Origin: JARROD01 sp037384225
Lineage (GTDB): Bacteria > Pseudomonadota > Gammaproteobacteria > Pseudomonadales > Cellvibrionaceae
NCBI GenBank assembly: GCA_037384225.1
Contig: JARROD010000062.1
Span: forward strand, 1 to 44,278
DNA length: 44,278 bases
Direction: 5' to 3'
Shown in pieces: positions 8,925 to 17,416 of this stretch; position 1 is the stretch's first letter, and the number at the start of each line of letters is the position of its first letter. Below the pieces are notes generated by a model. The model made no database searches. It was not told the DNA's origin and saw only the letters and a list, made by a program, of their open reading frames with translations. Made by a program: the position numbers and the translations under genes.

Positions 8925-9110
8925 CCGTGACTGTCTTGGTTACAAACATGACTGTCATATTTGCGCGGATATCTTGGATGTCCCGATTACAGGCGTGACT
9001 GTCTTGATTGTATTGATAAAGCGGGTGTCCTGTTTACAGACGTGACTGTCATTTATAACTATGGGTGTCTTGTTTATTGTCTTTTGTCTGTAACTGTGGG
9101 TGTCTCGATT
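8925..9110 (+). repeat. Array of degenerate GTGACTGTC/GTGGGTGTC repeats between flhA and flhF
   Basis: About eight loosely conserved units share GTGACTGTC (8927, 8995, 9042; ATGACTGTC at 8948) or GGGTGTC (9023, 9063, 9098), usually followed by TTG/TCG/ATT and an AT-rich tail, spaced about 20-37 bases. The opposite-strand version of the same unit forms the array at 35308-35460. The stretch 8837-9249 contains no gene; short frames through it read VTVL/VSR-type repeats and look non-coding. Confidence 0.8.
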
Positions 9111-9123
9111 GGGGTGGGGAGGT

Positions 9124-9139
9124 TGGAATAAATATTGCC
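9124..9139 (+). promoter_or_regulatory. Candidate sigma-54 promoter upstream of flhF
   Basis: TGGAATAAATATTGCC has exact GG-N10-GC spacing and a good TTGC -12 element; the -24 side is TGGAAT rather than TGGCAC. It lies about 110 bases before the flhF ATG and just after the repeat array. RpoN control of flhF-flhG is known in related polar flagellates. Confidence 0.48.
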
Positions 9140-9249
9140 TTAACAGGAAGAGTGACGAAAAGTTAATTGCTGATGGTATGTGTAAGAACGTGCAAAACAG
9201 AAAATGCAGCAGTATTAGGTGCACATAGACGGCGAATTGAGGAGGTATT

Positions 9250-10632
9250 ATGCAAGTTAAACGCTTTGTCGCAGCGGATATGCGGCGCGCGCTGGAACTG
9301 GTCAGAAATGAGCTGGGGCCGGAGGCGATAATACTTTCCAGTAACCGTACCAGCCGCGGCGTGGAGGTTTTGACAACCCTTGACCCAGTTCCGCCCTCGA
9401 ATTCGTCTCCAAGGGATATTGAATACAGCGACGATTTGCCCATGGCCAGTGACAGCGCCTGGCGCGATCAGGCCGGCGTGGATAAGGCGCTGGCTGAAGA
9501 AATCGTCCGGGCCCGCGAGCAGATGCTGAAAGCGAGACAGCCACCGGCCGAGACTCCGGTTGCGCCGGTTTCACCACCCGTACGTCCTGCTCGCACAAGG
9601 CAAACTTCAGGTGACAGCGCTACGGCTAAATCCACCTGGGAAAAACTCAGTTTTCAACCGGCCAATGGCGATCCCGATGAGATGCAGGCGTTGAAAACCG
9701 AGCTTGCCGATATGCGTCAGCTGCTGGAAGAACAACTGGGGCGCCTGAGCCTGTCAATGGAAACCTCGGAGCGCGCACCGCAGCGCAGCCCGTTGCAGGC
9801 CTCATTGTGGCAGCGCTTTATCGCCCTGGGGCTGGCCCCTGAATTTATTGATCCACTGCTGCCGGGAGCGGGAGTTTGTTTTGATTTGAAAACGGCTTGG
9901 CGACAGGCGCTGTTGCGTCTGGTTAAACGCTTGCCGGTGGCGCATCGGGATATTATCGACGACGGTGGTGTGTTTGCTTTTGTCGGTCCCACCGGGGTCG
10001 GCAAAACGACTACAATCGGCAAGCTGGCGGCGCGATATGTGTTAAAACACGGCTCCGACCAGGTCGCTTTGGTAACTACGGATACCTACCGCATTGCCGC
10101 CCATGATCAATTGCGTTCCCTCGGCCGTATTCTCAATGTGCCGGTACGTGTGGTCAATGACAACCACAGCCTGCCACAGGTATTACACAGTTTGCGACAC
10201 GCCGCTCTGGTGCTGATCGATACGGCTGGTTTGCGCCACGGCGATGCGATTCTAAAAGAGCAACTCGATATCCTGCGCCAGCAGCGACGCGTGCGCCGCT
10301 ATATGGTTTTATCCTGTACCAGCCAGTTGCAGATGATGAAAGCGTCCATGCACGTTTATAAAAATGCCGGGTTGCACGGCTGTGTACTGACAAAACTGGA
10401 TGAATGCGCGAGCCTTGGAGAAACCCTGGGGCTTGTGATGGAACACCGGTTACCGGTTGCCTACACCGCTCACGGTCAGGATATTCCGCAGGATATCGAA
10501 GTGGCCAGGGCGCACAGCATGGTGTCCCGTGCGGTGGCGCTTATGAAAGGGGGGCTGAGTCAGAACCGCTCCGGATTGTCGATCCCCGCAGTATCCATGC
10601 CCCCGACAGAGAGAGCGGTTGAAAATCTATAA
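9250..10632 (+). CDS. flhF: FlhF, polar flagellum-placing SRP-like GTPase
   Basis: FlhF marks the pole where the flagellum is built. The 460-residue protein has a short N-terminal basic domain (MQVKRFVAADMRRALELVRN), a Pro-rich variable B region (about residues 45-180), then NG-type GTPase domains. Visible motifs are the P-loop GPTGVGKTTT at 246-255, TTDTYRIAAHDQLR, DTAGLRHGD and the TKLDE guanine-specificity motif. The start has GAGG about 7 bases upstream. flhG follows 30 bases later; the two act as a pair in setting flagellar position and number. Confidence 0.96.
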   Translation: MQVKRFVAADMRRALELVRNELGPEAIILSSNRTSRGVEVLTTLDPVPPSNSSPRDIEYSDDLPMASDSAWRDQAGVDKALAEEIVRAREQMLKARQPPAETPVAPVSPPVRPARTRQTSGDSATAKSTWEKLSFQPANGDPDEMQALKTELADMRQLLEEQLGRLSLSMETSERAPQRSPLQASLWQRFIALGLAPEFIDPLLPGAGVCFDLKTAWRQALLRLVKRLPVAHRDIIDDGGVFAFVGPTGVGKTTTIGKLAARYVLKHGSDQVALVTTDTYRIAAHDQLRSLGRILNVPVRVVNDNHSLPQVLHSLRHAALVLIDTAGLRHGDAILKEQLDILRQQRRVRRYMVLSCTSQLQMMKASMHVYKNAGLHGCVLTKLDECASLGETLGLVMEHRLPVAYTAHGQDIPQDIEVARAHSMVSRAVALMKGGLSQNRSGLSIPAVSMPPTERAVENL

Positions 10633-10662
10633 CTGAACTGAATCCTTGCACGGAAAACGCCG

Positions 10663-11595
10663 ATGAACAGCCCTGAGCCCGTAAAAAGCAGCCCTGAGCC
10701 GGTTAATAACACACCTGAGTCACTGACTAAAAAAAGTCCCGCTTCAATGAGTCGTGGTTCACGGCGTGGAACTGCGCCCCGCCCCGTGCAGGTCATCGCT
10801 GTGACCGGAGGCAAAGGCGGTGTCGGCAAGACTAATATTTCGGTTAATCTCAGCCTCGCGCTAGCTGAAATGCAGCGACGGGTGCTGTTGCTGGATGCTG
10901 ACCTTGGCTTGGCCAATGTCGATGTACTCCTGGGGTTGCGCGCCAAATACACCCTCGCCGATGTGCTGGCCGGAGAGTGTCGGTTGCAGGATATTCTTGT
11001 TGACGGCCCCGGCGGTATCCGCATTGTGCCTGCATCGTCCGGGGTGCGCCAGATGGCCAGTCTGAGCGTTCAGGAACACGCCGCTCTGATTCACGAATTC
11101 AGCACCTTGAGCAATCAGATCGATATCCTGGTGGTGGACACCGCCGCCGGTATTTCCGACACGGTGGTAAGTTTTGTCCGCGCTTCCCAGGAAGTCGTAG
11201 TGGTGGTCTGTGATGAGCCTTCTTCGATAACCGATGCCTACGCGTTGATTAAACTTCTTAGCAAGGAATACAAGCTGCATCGGTTCCGCGTTGTCGCCAA
11301 TATGACCCGTTCTGTGCAGGAAGGGCAAAACCTGTTTAACAAGCTCAATACAGTCTGCGATCGTTTTCTCGATGTCACACTTCAGTACCTCGGCCATATT
11401 CCCTTCGATGAACATGTGCGCAAAGCCGTGCAGCGTCAAACTCCGTTGCTGAAATACGCGTCGAGCTGCAAGGCGGCACAGAGTATCCGCGCGCTGGCGC
11501 AAAAAGTGAATCAATGGCCATTGCCCAGCACACCGCGCGGGCATCTCGAGTTTTTCGTCGAACAGCTGTTGCAGACGGTGAATGCGGATTATTGA
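10663..11595 (+). CDS. flhG: FlhG/FleN, MinD-like ATPase controlling flagellar number
   Basis: FlhG (FleN) limits flagella to one or few per pole by restraining FlhF and the FleQ activator. The 310-residue product carries the deviant Walker A GGKGGVGKTN (K51 and K56), the LLDADLGLANVDVLLG signature and VVDTAAGISDTVVSF. The C-terminus PRGHLEFFVEQLLQ is characteristic of FleN. It has an N-terminal extension of about 40 residues with repeated SPEPV/TPES units. A later ATG (about 10747) would give the usual short N-terminus, so the true start is uncertain. Confidence 0.94.
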   Translation: MNSPEPVKSSPEPVNNTPESLTKKSPASMSRGSRRGTAPRPVQVIAVTGGKGGVGKTNISVNLSLALAEMQRRVLLLDADLGLANVDVLLGLRAKYTLADVLAGECRLQDILVDGPGGIRIVPASSGVRQMASLSVQEHAALIHEFSTLSNQIDILVVDTAAGISDTVVSFVRASQEVVVVVCDEPSSITDAYALIKLLSKEYKLHRFRVVANMTRSVQEGQNLFNKLNTVCDRFLDVTLQYLGHIPFDEHVRKAVQRQTPLLKYASSCKAAQSIRALAQKVNQWPLPSTPRGHLEFFVEQLLQTVNADY

Positions 11596-11649
11596 AACAG
11601 CATGTGAAAAAGTAACAGGGGCGATTGATAAAAAGATGGGCTATTGGGT

Positions 11650-12393
11650 ATGGCGGCTGTTGACGGGTTAACGATGTACGGTGATGCTCAAGGTTGTTCC
11701 CCGGCGATATCTGTCGAGGATTACGCACCCCTGGTAAAACGAATAGCCCACCATATGATGATGAGAATGCCCGCCTGTGTGCAGGTAGAGGATCTGATCC
11801 AGGCCGGTATGATCGGCTTGTTGGAGGCGGCGCAAAAATACGATATTTCCCGCGGCGCGAGCTTTGAAACTTACGCCGGTATAAGAATTCGCGGCGCGAT
11901 TGTCGATGAAATGCGTCGCGGTGACTGGGCGCCGCGCTCAGTGCACCGTAACGCCCGCCGGGTTGCCGAAGCGATCAAAACAGTGGAGAGCCGTACTGGC
12001 CGCGACGCCACAGATATAGAAGTGGCCGATGAGCTTCAATTGGAACTGGACGAGTACCACACCATGGTACAGGACGCCGCTTCGAGTCGGCTGTTTAGCT
12101 ATGAAGAAGCTTTCGCCGACGATGACAATTCTCAGGAAGCGGATACCGGAACGGGATTTGTCACCCCTCTCGATGGGTTGCAGCGCGATTCTTTGAAGCA
12201 GGCGTTGGCCGAGGCGATCGCACAATTGCCTGAACGGGAGCGGTTGGTACTGGCGCTATACTACGATGAGGAACTCAACCTCAAGGAAATCGGTCAGATC
12301 ATCGGTGTCAGCGAGTCCAGAGTGAGCCAGATTCACAGTCAGGCTGCGTTGCGGTTGCGGTCCCGACTGATCGATTGGAAGGAAAATGATTAA
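11650..12393 (+). CDS. fliA: FliA, flagellar sigma factor sigma-28
   Basis: FliA (247 residues from this ATG) directs RNA polymerase to late flagellar and chemotaxis promoters. Region 2 is clear (YAPLVKRIAHHMMMRMP, then VEDLIQAGMIGLLEAAQKYD and RIRGAIVDEMR), followed by region 3 and region 4 (LNLKEIGQIIGVSESRVSQIH). A TTG two codons earlier and an ATG eight codons later (11674) are alternative starts. The gene follows flhG as in Pseudomonas. Confidence 0.95.
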   Translation: MAAVDGLTMYGDAQGCSPAISVEDYAPLVKRIAHHMMMRMPACVQVEDLIQAGMIGLLEAAQKYDISRGASFETYAGIRIRGAIVDEMRRGDWAPRSVHRNARRVAEAIKTVESRTGRDATDIEVADELQLELDEYHTMVQDAASSRLFSYEEAFADDDNSQEADTGTGFVTPLDGLQRDSLKQALAEAIAQLPERERLVLALYYDEELNLKEIGQIIGVSESRVSQIHSQAALRLRSRLIDWKEND

Positions 12394-12569
12394 GACCGGT
12401 GAGGGAGTGAAAAAATTTATTGATTTAACGACTACTTCTGTAGTTGCTCCCAGGCAGATTTGTGCAGTGTTGGCACAATGATTTTTGAATGTGCTAAAAA
12501 GATACAGATGGGTCTGGTTTTGTCGAAACGCAATTGCTGGTGTTCCTGGTGCTGTATAATGTCAAATGG

Positions 12570-12599
12570 TATACCTAAATTACAAAGTCCTTGGGTATA
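12570..12599 (+). repeat. 30-bp hairpin element upstream of cheY (family C, copy 1)
   Basis: The arms TATACCTAA and TTGGGTATA form a 9-bp stem with one T-G wobble around a 12-base loop containing CAAA. A second copy of the same length lies at 42182-42211 upstream of the wzz-like gene; most positions match, including both arms. Confidence 0.75.
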
Positions 12600-12669
12600 T
12601 TAACGGATAGGTTTACCTTTATAATAATGTCGCGAAGCGTTTCGCACGCAGAAAGGACGATAAAAAATA

Positions 12670-12735
12670 GTAACTTCTCAATAACTCGGGGTTGCCGGAT
12701 CGAAGGTGCAATACCCCGGGTTATTGAGAAGCTAC
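12670..12735 (+). repeat. 66-bp palindromic repeat element (family B, copy 1)
   Basis: A 23-base left arm (12670-12692, beginning GTAACTTCTCAATAAC) pairs with a 23-base right arm (12713-12735, ending TTGAGAAGCTAC) with only two mismatches. The 20-base centre is shared in part with the copy at 25161-25249. A left-arm fragment lies at 19195-19215. This looks like a small REP- or MITE-like intergenic element; no transposase is nearby. Confidence 0.85.
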
Positions 12736-12898
12736 AAAAATTGCCCAAAAGTGATTGAAAGCAAGGGCTTTTAAGTTTCTGAAAGGCGTGGGGGGGACAA
12801 CCCCGCATTATATATGCCAAAACAGGATAGGCGTCGTTCAGCGACTAGACTATTTATACTAGCAGTGGAATCCCTGATGGGGGAAGACGGAGGTTGCG

Positions 12899-13285
12899 TT
12901 GGACAAAAATATGAAAATCCTCATTGTCGACGATTTCTCGACAATGCGACGAATCATTAAAAATCTGCTCAGAGATCTGGGGTTTACCAACACTCATGAA
13001 GCCGACGACGGTATGACGGCTCTGCCAATGCTGAAAACCGGAGATTTTGATTTTCTGGTAACCGATTGGAATATGCCGGGTATGTCCGGTATCGATCTCT
13101 TGAAAGCCGTGCGCGCGGATGAAAAACTCGCCGCTCTGCCGACTTTAATGGTAACCGCCGAAGCCAAACGCGATCAAATTATCGAAGCCGCCCAGGCTGG
13201 GGTGAGCGGTTATGTTGTCAAGCCCTTTACCGCTCAGGTACTGAAAGAAAAAATCGACAAAATATTTGAACGTATAGATAGTTGA
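12899..13285 (+). CDS. cheY: CheY, chemotaxis response regulator
   Basis: CheY carries the phosphate signal from CheA to FliM. The 128-residue receiver domain has the acidic pocket D11/D12, phospho-acceptor D56 (in VTDWNMPG), T86 and K108 (in VVKPF). The TTG start is chosen because GGAGG ends five bases upstream; the internal ATG at 12911 would leave 17 bases. The sequence is very close to Pseudomonas-type CheY (for example MKILIVDDFSTMRRI). cheZ follows. Confidence 0.95.
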   Translation: MDKNMKILIVDDFSTMRRIIKNLLRDLGFTNTHEADDGMTALPMLKTGDFDFLVTDWNMPGMSGIDLLKAVRADEKLAALPTLMVTAEAKRDQIIEAAQAGVSGYVVKPFTAQVLKEKIDKIFERIDS

Positions 13286-13369
13286 CAGTGAGAATCCTAC
13301 TCACTGGATTTCAGCACATTTTTTATGTACGTTTTTTTGCAAAACTGTATTAGTTTAAAAGGCTTGGCA

Positions 13370-14191
13370 ATGGAAATTCATACCGACTTGCATAGTGACG
13401 AAGAGTTTATATCGGAACTCCGAGATTGCGCCAAGTTATTGATCGAAAAACTCCAAAGTGACGACTATGAAAATGCCTCCAAGTTGATTCATAGTCTGGT
13501 AGAAGTCAGAGATCACCACGTATTCACCTCCGTCGGCAAACTCACCCGCGGCCTGCACAACGCCATCGTCAACTTTCACGTTGACGCCGCGCTGGATACT
13601 GAGCCGCCAGCAGTGAGTGGTACCGAGATTAAAGACGCATCCGACCGCCTGAATTACGTGATCAAAATGACCCAAAACGCCGCCGATAAAACCATGGACA
13701 AGGTCGAGGCGGCCGCACCCATCGCCATGAATCTGGGGCAGGAGGCGGCCAGTCTGCGTGAACAGTGGCAGCGCCTGCGGCGGCGGGAAATCAATGCCGA
13801 AGAGTTTCGTCAGCTTTACAAACGGATGGACGATTTTCTGGTGCAAATGGGGCTCGGCACTGAGCAGCTCAGTAAAAACCTGCAGGACATTATTCTGGAG
13901 CAAGGGTTTCAGGATTTAACCGGACAGGTCCTGAAAAGAGTGATCGGTTTGATTCGCGATGTTGAGCAAAATTTAGTCAGCCTGGTGCGTATAGCCGGGC
14001 AGGTGGAAGAAATTACAGGTTTAGCGGAAATGGTCGATAAAGAGAGTGATTCCGCTGATGTTACATCGGTAAAAAGTCATTCGGTAAAAAATGTCGGGGC
14101 GGAAGGGCCACAGATACATGCGGACAAACGTGACGATATGGTTGCCGGGCAAGACGATGTAGATGATCTGTTGTCGAGTTTAGGTTTCTGA
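13370..14191 (+). CDS. cheZ: CheZ, CheY-P phosphatase
   Basis: CheZ dephosphorylates CheY-P. The 273-residue protein is mostly long helices, with the catalytic motif QDLTGQ at about 181-186 (D182 and Q186 match the E. coli D143/Q147 pair). The C-terminal peptide DDVDDLLSSLGF is the usual CheY-docking tail. The ATG at 13370 (MEIHTDLH) is preferred; an in-frame start 15 codons upstream would add a hydrophobic, unconserved leader. It ends 10 bases before cheA. Confidence 0.95.
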   Translation: MEIHTDLHSDEEFISELRDCAKLLIEKLQSDDYENASKLIHSLVEVRDHHVFTSVGKLTRGLHNAIVNFHVDAALDTEPPAVSGTEIKDASDRLNYVIKMTQNAADKTMDKVEAAAPIAMNLGQEAASLREQWQRLRRREINAEEFRQLYKRMDDFLVQMGLGTEQLSKNLQDIILEQGFQDLTGQVLKRVIGLIRDVEQNLVSLVRIAGQVEEITGLAEMVDKESDSADVTSVKSHSVKNVGAEGPQIHADKRDDMVAGQDDVDDLLSSLGF

Positions 14192-14201
14192 GGTACCGTG
14201 C

Positions 14202-16293
14202 ATGGGTTTCGGTGATGACGAAGACATCCTTCAGGATTTTTTGGTGGAAGCTGGTGAGATACTGGAACAGCTTTCAGAACAATTGGTAGATCTTGAGCAG
14301 CGCCCTGAAGATAAAGGCTTGTTGAACGCTATCTTTCGCGGTTTTCACACCGTCAAAGGCGGCGCCGGCTTTTTGCAGCTCAATGCCATGGTCGATTGCT
14401 GCCATGTAACGGAAAACCTGTTCGATATCCTGCGCACTGGCAAACGCGCTGTGACGCCTGAATTGATGGATGTGGTGTTGCTGGCGTTGGATACTGTGAA
14501 TTCTCAGTTCAAAGCCATTTCCCAGAGCGAGGAGCCCCGCCGCCAATGCCGCTCCAGGCGATGCTGAAAGCGACGAAATTACCGAGATAGAATTCGACTC
14601 CCTGCTGGATCAACTGCACGGCAAGGGCAAGGCTCCGGGCGTTAAAACGGCGTCGGCCGAGAGCACTGATGAAATAACGGAATTGGAATTCGAATCCCTG
14701 CTCGACCAACTCCACGGCAAAGGCCGCGGCCCGGGAGCGGTGAAAAAGAACGAAGAGCCTTCAGCCAATAAAGAGCCTTCAGCCAATAAAGAGCCCTCAG
14801 CCAAAGCGAATAAAGAGCCTCCGGCCAACGAAGGATCCGGGGATACGATATCAGAAGATGAATTTGAAAGTCTGCTGGATCAACTGCACGGCAAAGGCCG
14901 GGGACCGACCTCGAACGTCGCGGGAGCACCCGGGATAGGGCAAGCCGAAACCGACAATCGGCAACAAGCCGGTCCTGAGACGGTGGGAAAGAAAGAGCCT
15001 CAGCGTGGTAATAAGGAGCCTCAGCGTGGTAATAAGGAGCCTCAGCCTTGCACTAAAGTGCCTCAGACACCCATAAAAGAACCAAAGCGGCCAGTGGCCG
15101 CTACCGAAAAAGCGCCGGCCGCGGCGGAAACCACCGTGCGGGTGGATACCCAACGCCTGGATGACATTATGAATATGGTGGGCGAACTGGTGCTGGTGCG
15201 CAATCGCCTGGTGCGACTGGGGCTCAATACCAATGATGAAGCTTTGGGTAAAGCGGTGGCGAACCTGGACGTAGTGACTGCAGATTTGCAGACGTCGGTG
15301 ATGAAAACCCGCATGCAGCCGATCAAAAAAGTGTTCGGCCGTTTCCCCCGAGTGGTGCGGGATTTGGCCCGCCAGTTGAAAAAGGAAATCAGTCTGGAAC
15401 TGCAGGGCGAGGAAACCGATCTCGATAAAAACCTGGTCGAGGCATTGGCTGACCCACTCGTTCATCTGGTTCGCAACGCCGTCGACCACGGTATCGAACT
15501 GCCCGCTGACCGCGAGGCGAAGGGCAAACCCAGTGCGGGCAAGGTGATTCTCGCCGCGGAGCAGGAAGGCGACCACATACTGCTTTCGATTACCGATGAC
15601 GGCGGCGGCATGGACCCCGACAGGCTGCGGACAATGGCGGTGGATAAAGGCATTCTCGACGAAGAGGTTGCCCAGCGGCTGTCAGATACGGAAGCCTTCG
15701 ATCTGATTTTCGCCCCGGGATTTTCCACCAAGAAAGACATTTCCGATGTCTCCGGCCGCGGCGTCGGCATGGATGTGGTGAAAACCAAAATCACCCAGCT
15801 CAATGGCTCCATTGAAATCCGTTCGAAATTGGGAGAAGGCTCCCGAATTATTATTAAAGTGCCGCTGACGCTGGCGATTATGCCCACGCTGATGATTATG
15901 CTCGGCGAACAGACCTTCGCGCTGCCCCTGGTCAGTGTCAACGAAATTTTCCATATGGATCTAACCAAGAGCAATGTCGTCGATGGACAGGAGTGTGTAA
16001 CCATTCGCGAAAAAGCGATTCCCATTTTTCATTTGAAACGCTGGCTGGTAAACGATGCCGCCTATGACGCTGTTTCCGATTTGGCGCATGTCGTCATCGT
16101 TTCGGTGGGCACCCAGCGGGTGGGCTTTGTGGTCGATCAATTGATCGGCCAGGAAGAGGTGGTGATAAAACCGCTCGGGAAAATGCTTCACGGTACCCCC
16201 GGTATGGCGGGTGCCACCATCACCGGCGACGGCACGATTGCATTGATCCTGGATGTTCCCAGCATGTTGAAACGTTACGCGGGCCATGCCTGA
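14202..16293 (+). CDS. cheA: CheA, chemotaxis histidine kinase, split by a one-base frameshift
   Basis: CheA phosphorylates CheY and CheB. An HPt domain (phospho-His in FHTVKGGAGFLQL) is read in one frame to about 14534. The rest is in the next frame: three copies of an (E)F(D/E)SLLDQLHGKG motif, Lys-Glu-Pro repeat linkers, the dimerisation helices (RLDDIMNMVGELVLVRNRL), the ATP-binding domain (N box HLVRNAVDHGIELP, G1 DDGGGMD, then GRGVGMDVV) and the CheW-like domain. Removing one C from the run CCCC at 14535-14538 joins the frames into a 696-residue protein. As given, translation stops at 14567, giving 121 residues; the downstream frame could restart at 14683 but would lack the HPt domain. 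A base-call error or a recent mutation are both possible. Confidence 0.88.
14592..14907 (+). repeat. Three copies of an FESLLDQLHGKG-coding motif in cheA
   Basis: The motif is encoded at about 14592-14630, 14689-14728 and 14863-14901, each preceded by EITE or EDE and followed by Gly/Lys/Arg and Pro. Single copies of a similar motif are usual between the HPt and dimerisation domains of CheA in this group, so this looks like an internal triplication of a short functional motif in the linker. Confidence 0.75.
14754..14828 (+). repeat. 18-bp tandem repeats in cheA linker (KEPSAN)
   Basis: About four in-frame units of 18-21 bases encode KEPSAN, KEPSAN, KEPSAKAN and KEPPAN. A second array at 14992-15050 has 21-base units encoding KEPQRGN. 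Both lie in the flexible linker of CheA. Confidence 0.85.
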
Positions 16294-16310
16294 GAGCGGG
16301 ATCTGAAATT

Positions 16311-17354
16311 ATGGTGATAAAAGTCCTTGTGGTTGACGACTCCAGTTTTTTTCAGGCGCGCCTGAAAGAAATGATTGGTGAACACCCGGAACTCGAAGTG
16401 ATTGGTGTCGCTTCCAATGGGCGCGATGCAATCGATATGGCGCAACGCCTCAAGCCCGATATCATTACCATGGATTACGAAATGCCGGTGCTGGATGGTG
16501 TTTCCGCGGTGCGCGCGATAATGTCACAGAGACCGGTGCCGATTCTCATGTTTTCGTCGCTGACCTACGAGGGTGCACGGGTAACGCTCGACGCACTGGA
16601 GGCCGGTGCGGTCGACTTTATACCGAAAAACTTTGCGGAAATTTCCCGCGACTCGGTACAGTTGAAAGGCAAACTCCACGAGCGTCTGCTGACCCTGTCT
16701 AAGGGCCGGCGGGCGCCCCCCCTGGCGCAGACTTCCGCGGCGGCGCGGCCACTGCCGCGACAACCGCAGTCGGGTCGTAGCCTCAAGGGGCGTACCCGCG
16801 TCTTGATTATCGGCGCCTCCACCGGTGGCCCCGTGGCTTTGACAGACGTGCTGACCCAACTGCCGGCCGACTTTTCGGTACCCATTTTGTTGGTGCAGCA
16901 TATGCCGGAAAATTTCACCAAAGCGTTTGCCGAGCGCCTTAATCGGCAGTGCGCCATTGACGTCAGAGAAGCATGCAGCGGTGATCGTCTACGCCCGGGG
17001 CTGGCCCTGCTGGCTCCCGGTGGTCGGCAACTGATACTGGATCAACATGGCAAGGGAACGGTAAAAGTCCTGCCTGGAGACACCCGCATAAACTACAAAC
17101 CATCGCTGGATATTACCTTTGCCTCAGCGGCCAATGCCTACGGCGACAGAGTGTTGGGGGTGGTATTAACGGGTATGGGGGCGGACGGTTGCGAAGGCGC
17201 CAGACTCCTAAAAGAAAGAGGCGCGGTAATTTGGTCCCAAGACGAAGCAAGTTCTGTCATTTATGGTATGCCCATGGCGGTGGCAAAAGCGCGGCTTACT
17301 GATCAGGTTCTGAGCTTGAAAAACATCGGCCCCGAATTGGTCAAAGCGCTTTAA
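16311..17354 (+). CDS. cheB: CheB, receptor methylesterase/deamidase response regulator
   Basis: CheB removes methyl groups from chemoreceptors during adaptation. The 347-residue protein has a receiver domain (phospho-acceptor D55 in ITMDYEMP) and a C-terminal esterase domain with the catalytic triad S170 (GASTGGP), H197 (QHMPE) and D292 (GMGADG). The inter-domain linker at about 130-162 is Arg/Pro/Gln-rich. It starts 18 bases after cheA, so the two are probably cotranscribed. Confidence 0.96.
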   Translation: MVIKVLVVDDSSFFQARLKEMIGEHPELEVIGVASNGRDAIDMAQRLKPDIITMDYEMPVLDGVSAVRAIMSQRPVPILMFSSLTYEGARVTLDALEAGAVDFIPKNFAEISRDSVQLKGKLHERLLTLSKGRRAPPLAQTSAAARPLPRQPQSGRSLKGRTRVLIIGASTGGPVALTDVLTQLPADFSVPILLVQHMPENFTKAFAERLNRQCAIDVREACSGDRLRPGLALLAPGGRQLILDQHGKGTVKVLPGDTRINYKPSLDITFASAANAYGDRVLGVVLTGMGADGCEGARLLKERGAVIWSQDEASSVIYGMPMAVAKARLTDQVLSLKNIGPELVKAL

Positions 17355-17416
17355 TCGCCGGAGCGACTACCTATGCAATATTGGGTTGGGAAAAAGACGG
17401 GGATGGGAATCTTAAT

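Larger units (their letters stand above)
12394..12898. other. fliA-cheY intergenic region (505 bases) with two hairpin elements
   Basis: No gene was found in this gap. It holds a 30-bp hairpin element (12570-12599) and a 66-bp palindromic element (12670-12735), both with relatives elsewhere in the window. A TATAAT hexamer at 12620-12625 may be a -10 box, but no convincing -35 lies 17 bases upstream. No convincing sigma-28 site was found, although cheY would be expected to be FliA-dependent. Confidence 0.6.

Noticed and set aside
8863..9045. Small frame reading VTVLIV-type repeats between flhA and flhF
   Set aside because: It is the translated repeat array; no ribosome-binding site and no conserved start.
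10861..11544. 227-residue frame on the - strand
   Set aside because: Shadow of flhG with no recognisable domain.
12453..12489. Sigma-54-like TTGGCAC before cheY
   Set aside because: GG is not followed by GC ten bases on (TT instead), so the essential -12 GC is missing.
14535..14538. Programmed ribosomal frameshift in cheA
   Set aside because: The CCCC run is not a known slippery heptamer, and no stimulatory hairpin or upstream Shine-Dalgarno was recognised; a base error or mutation is simpler.
14851..15576. 241-residue frame on the - strand
   Set aside because: Antisense to cheA and built from its repeat linker (LITTLRLLITTLRL); no independent evidence.
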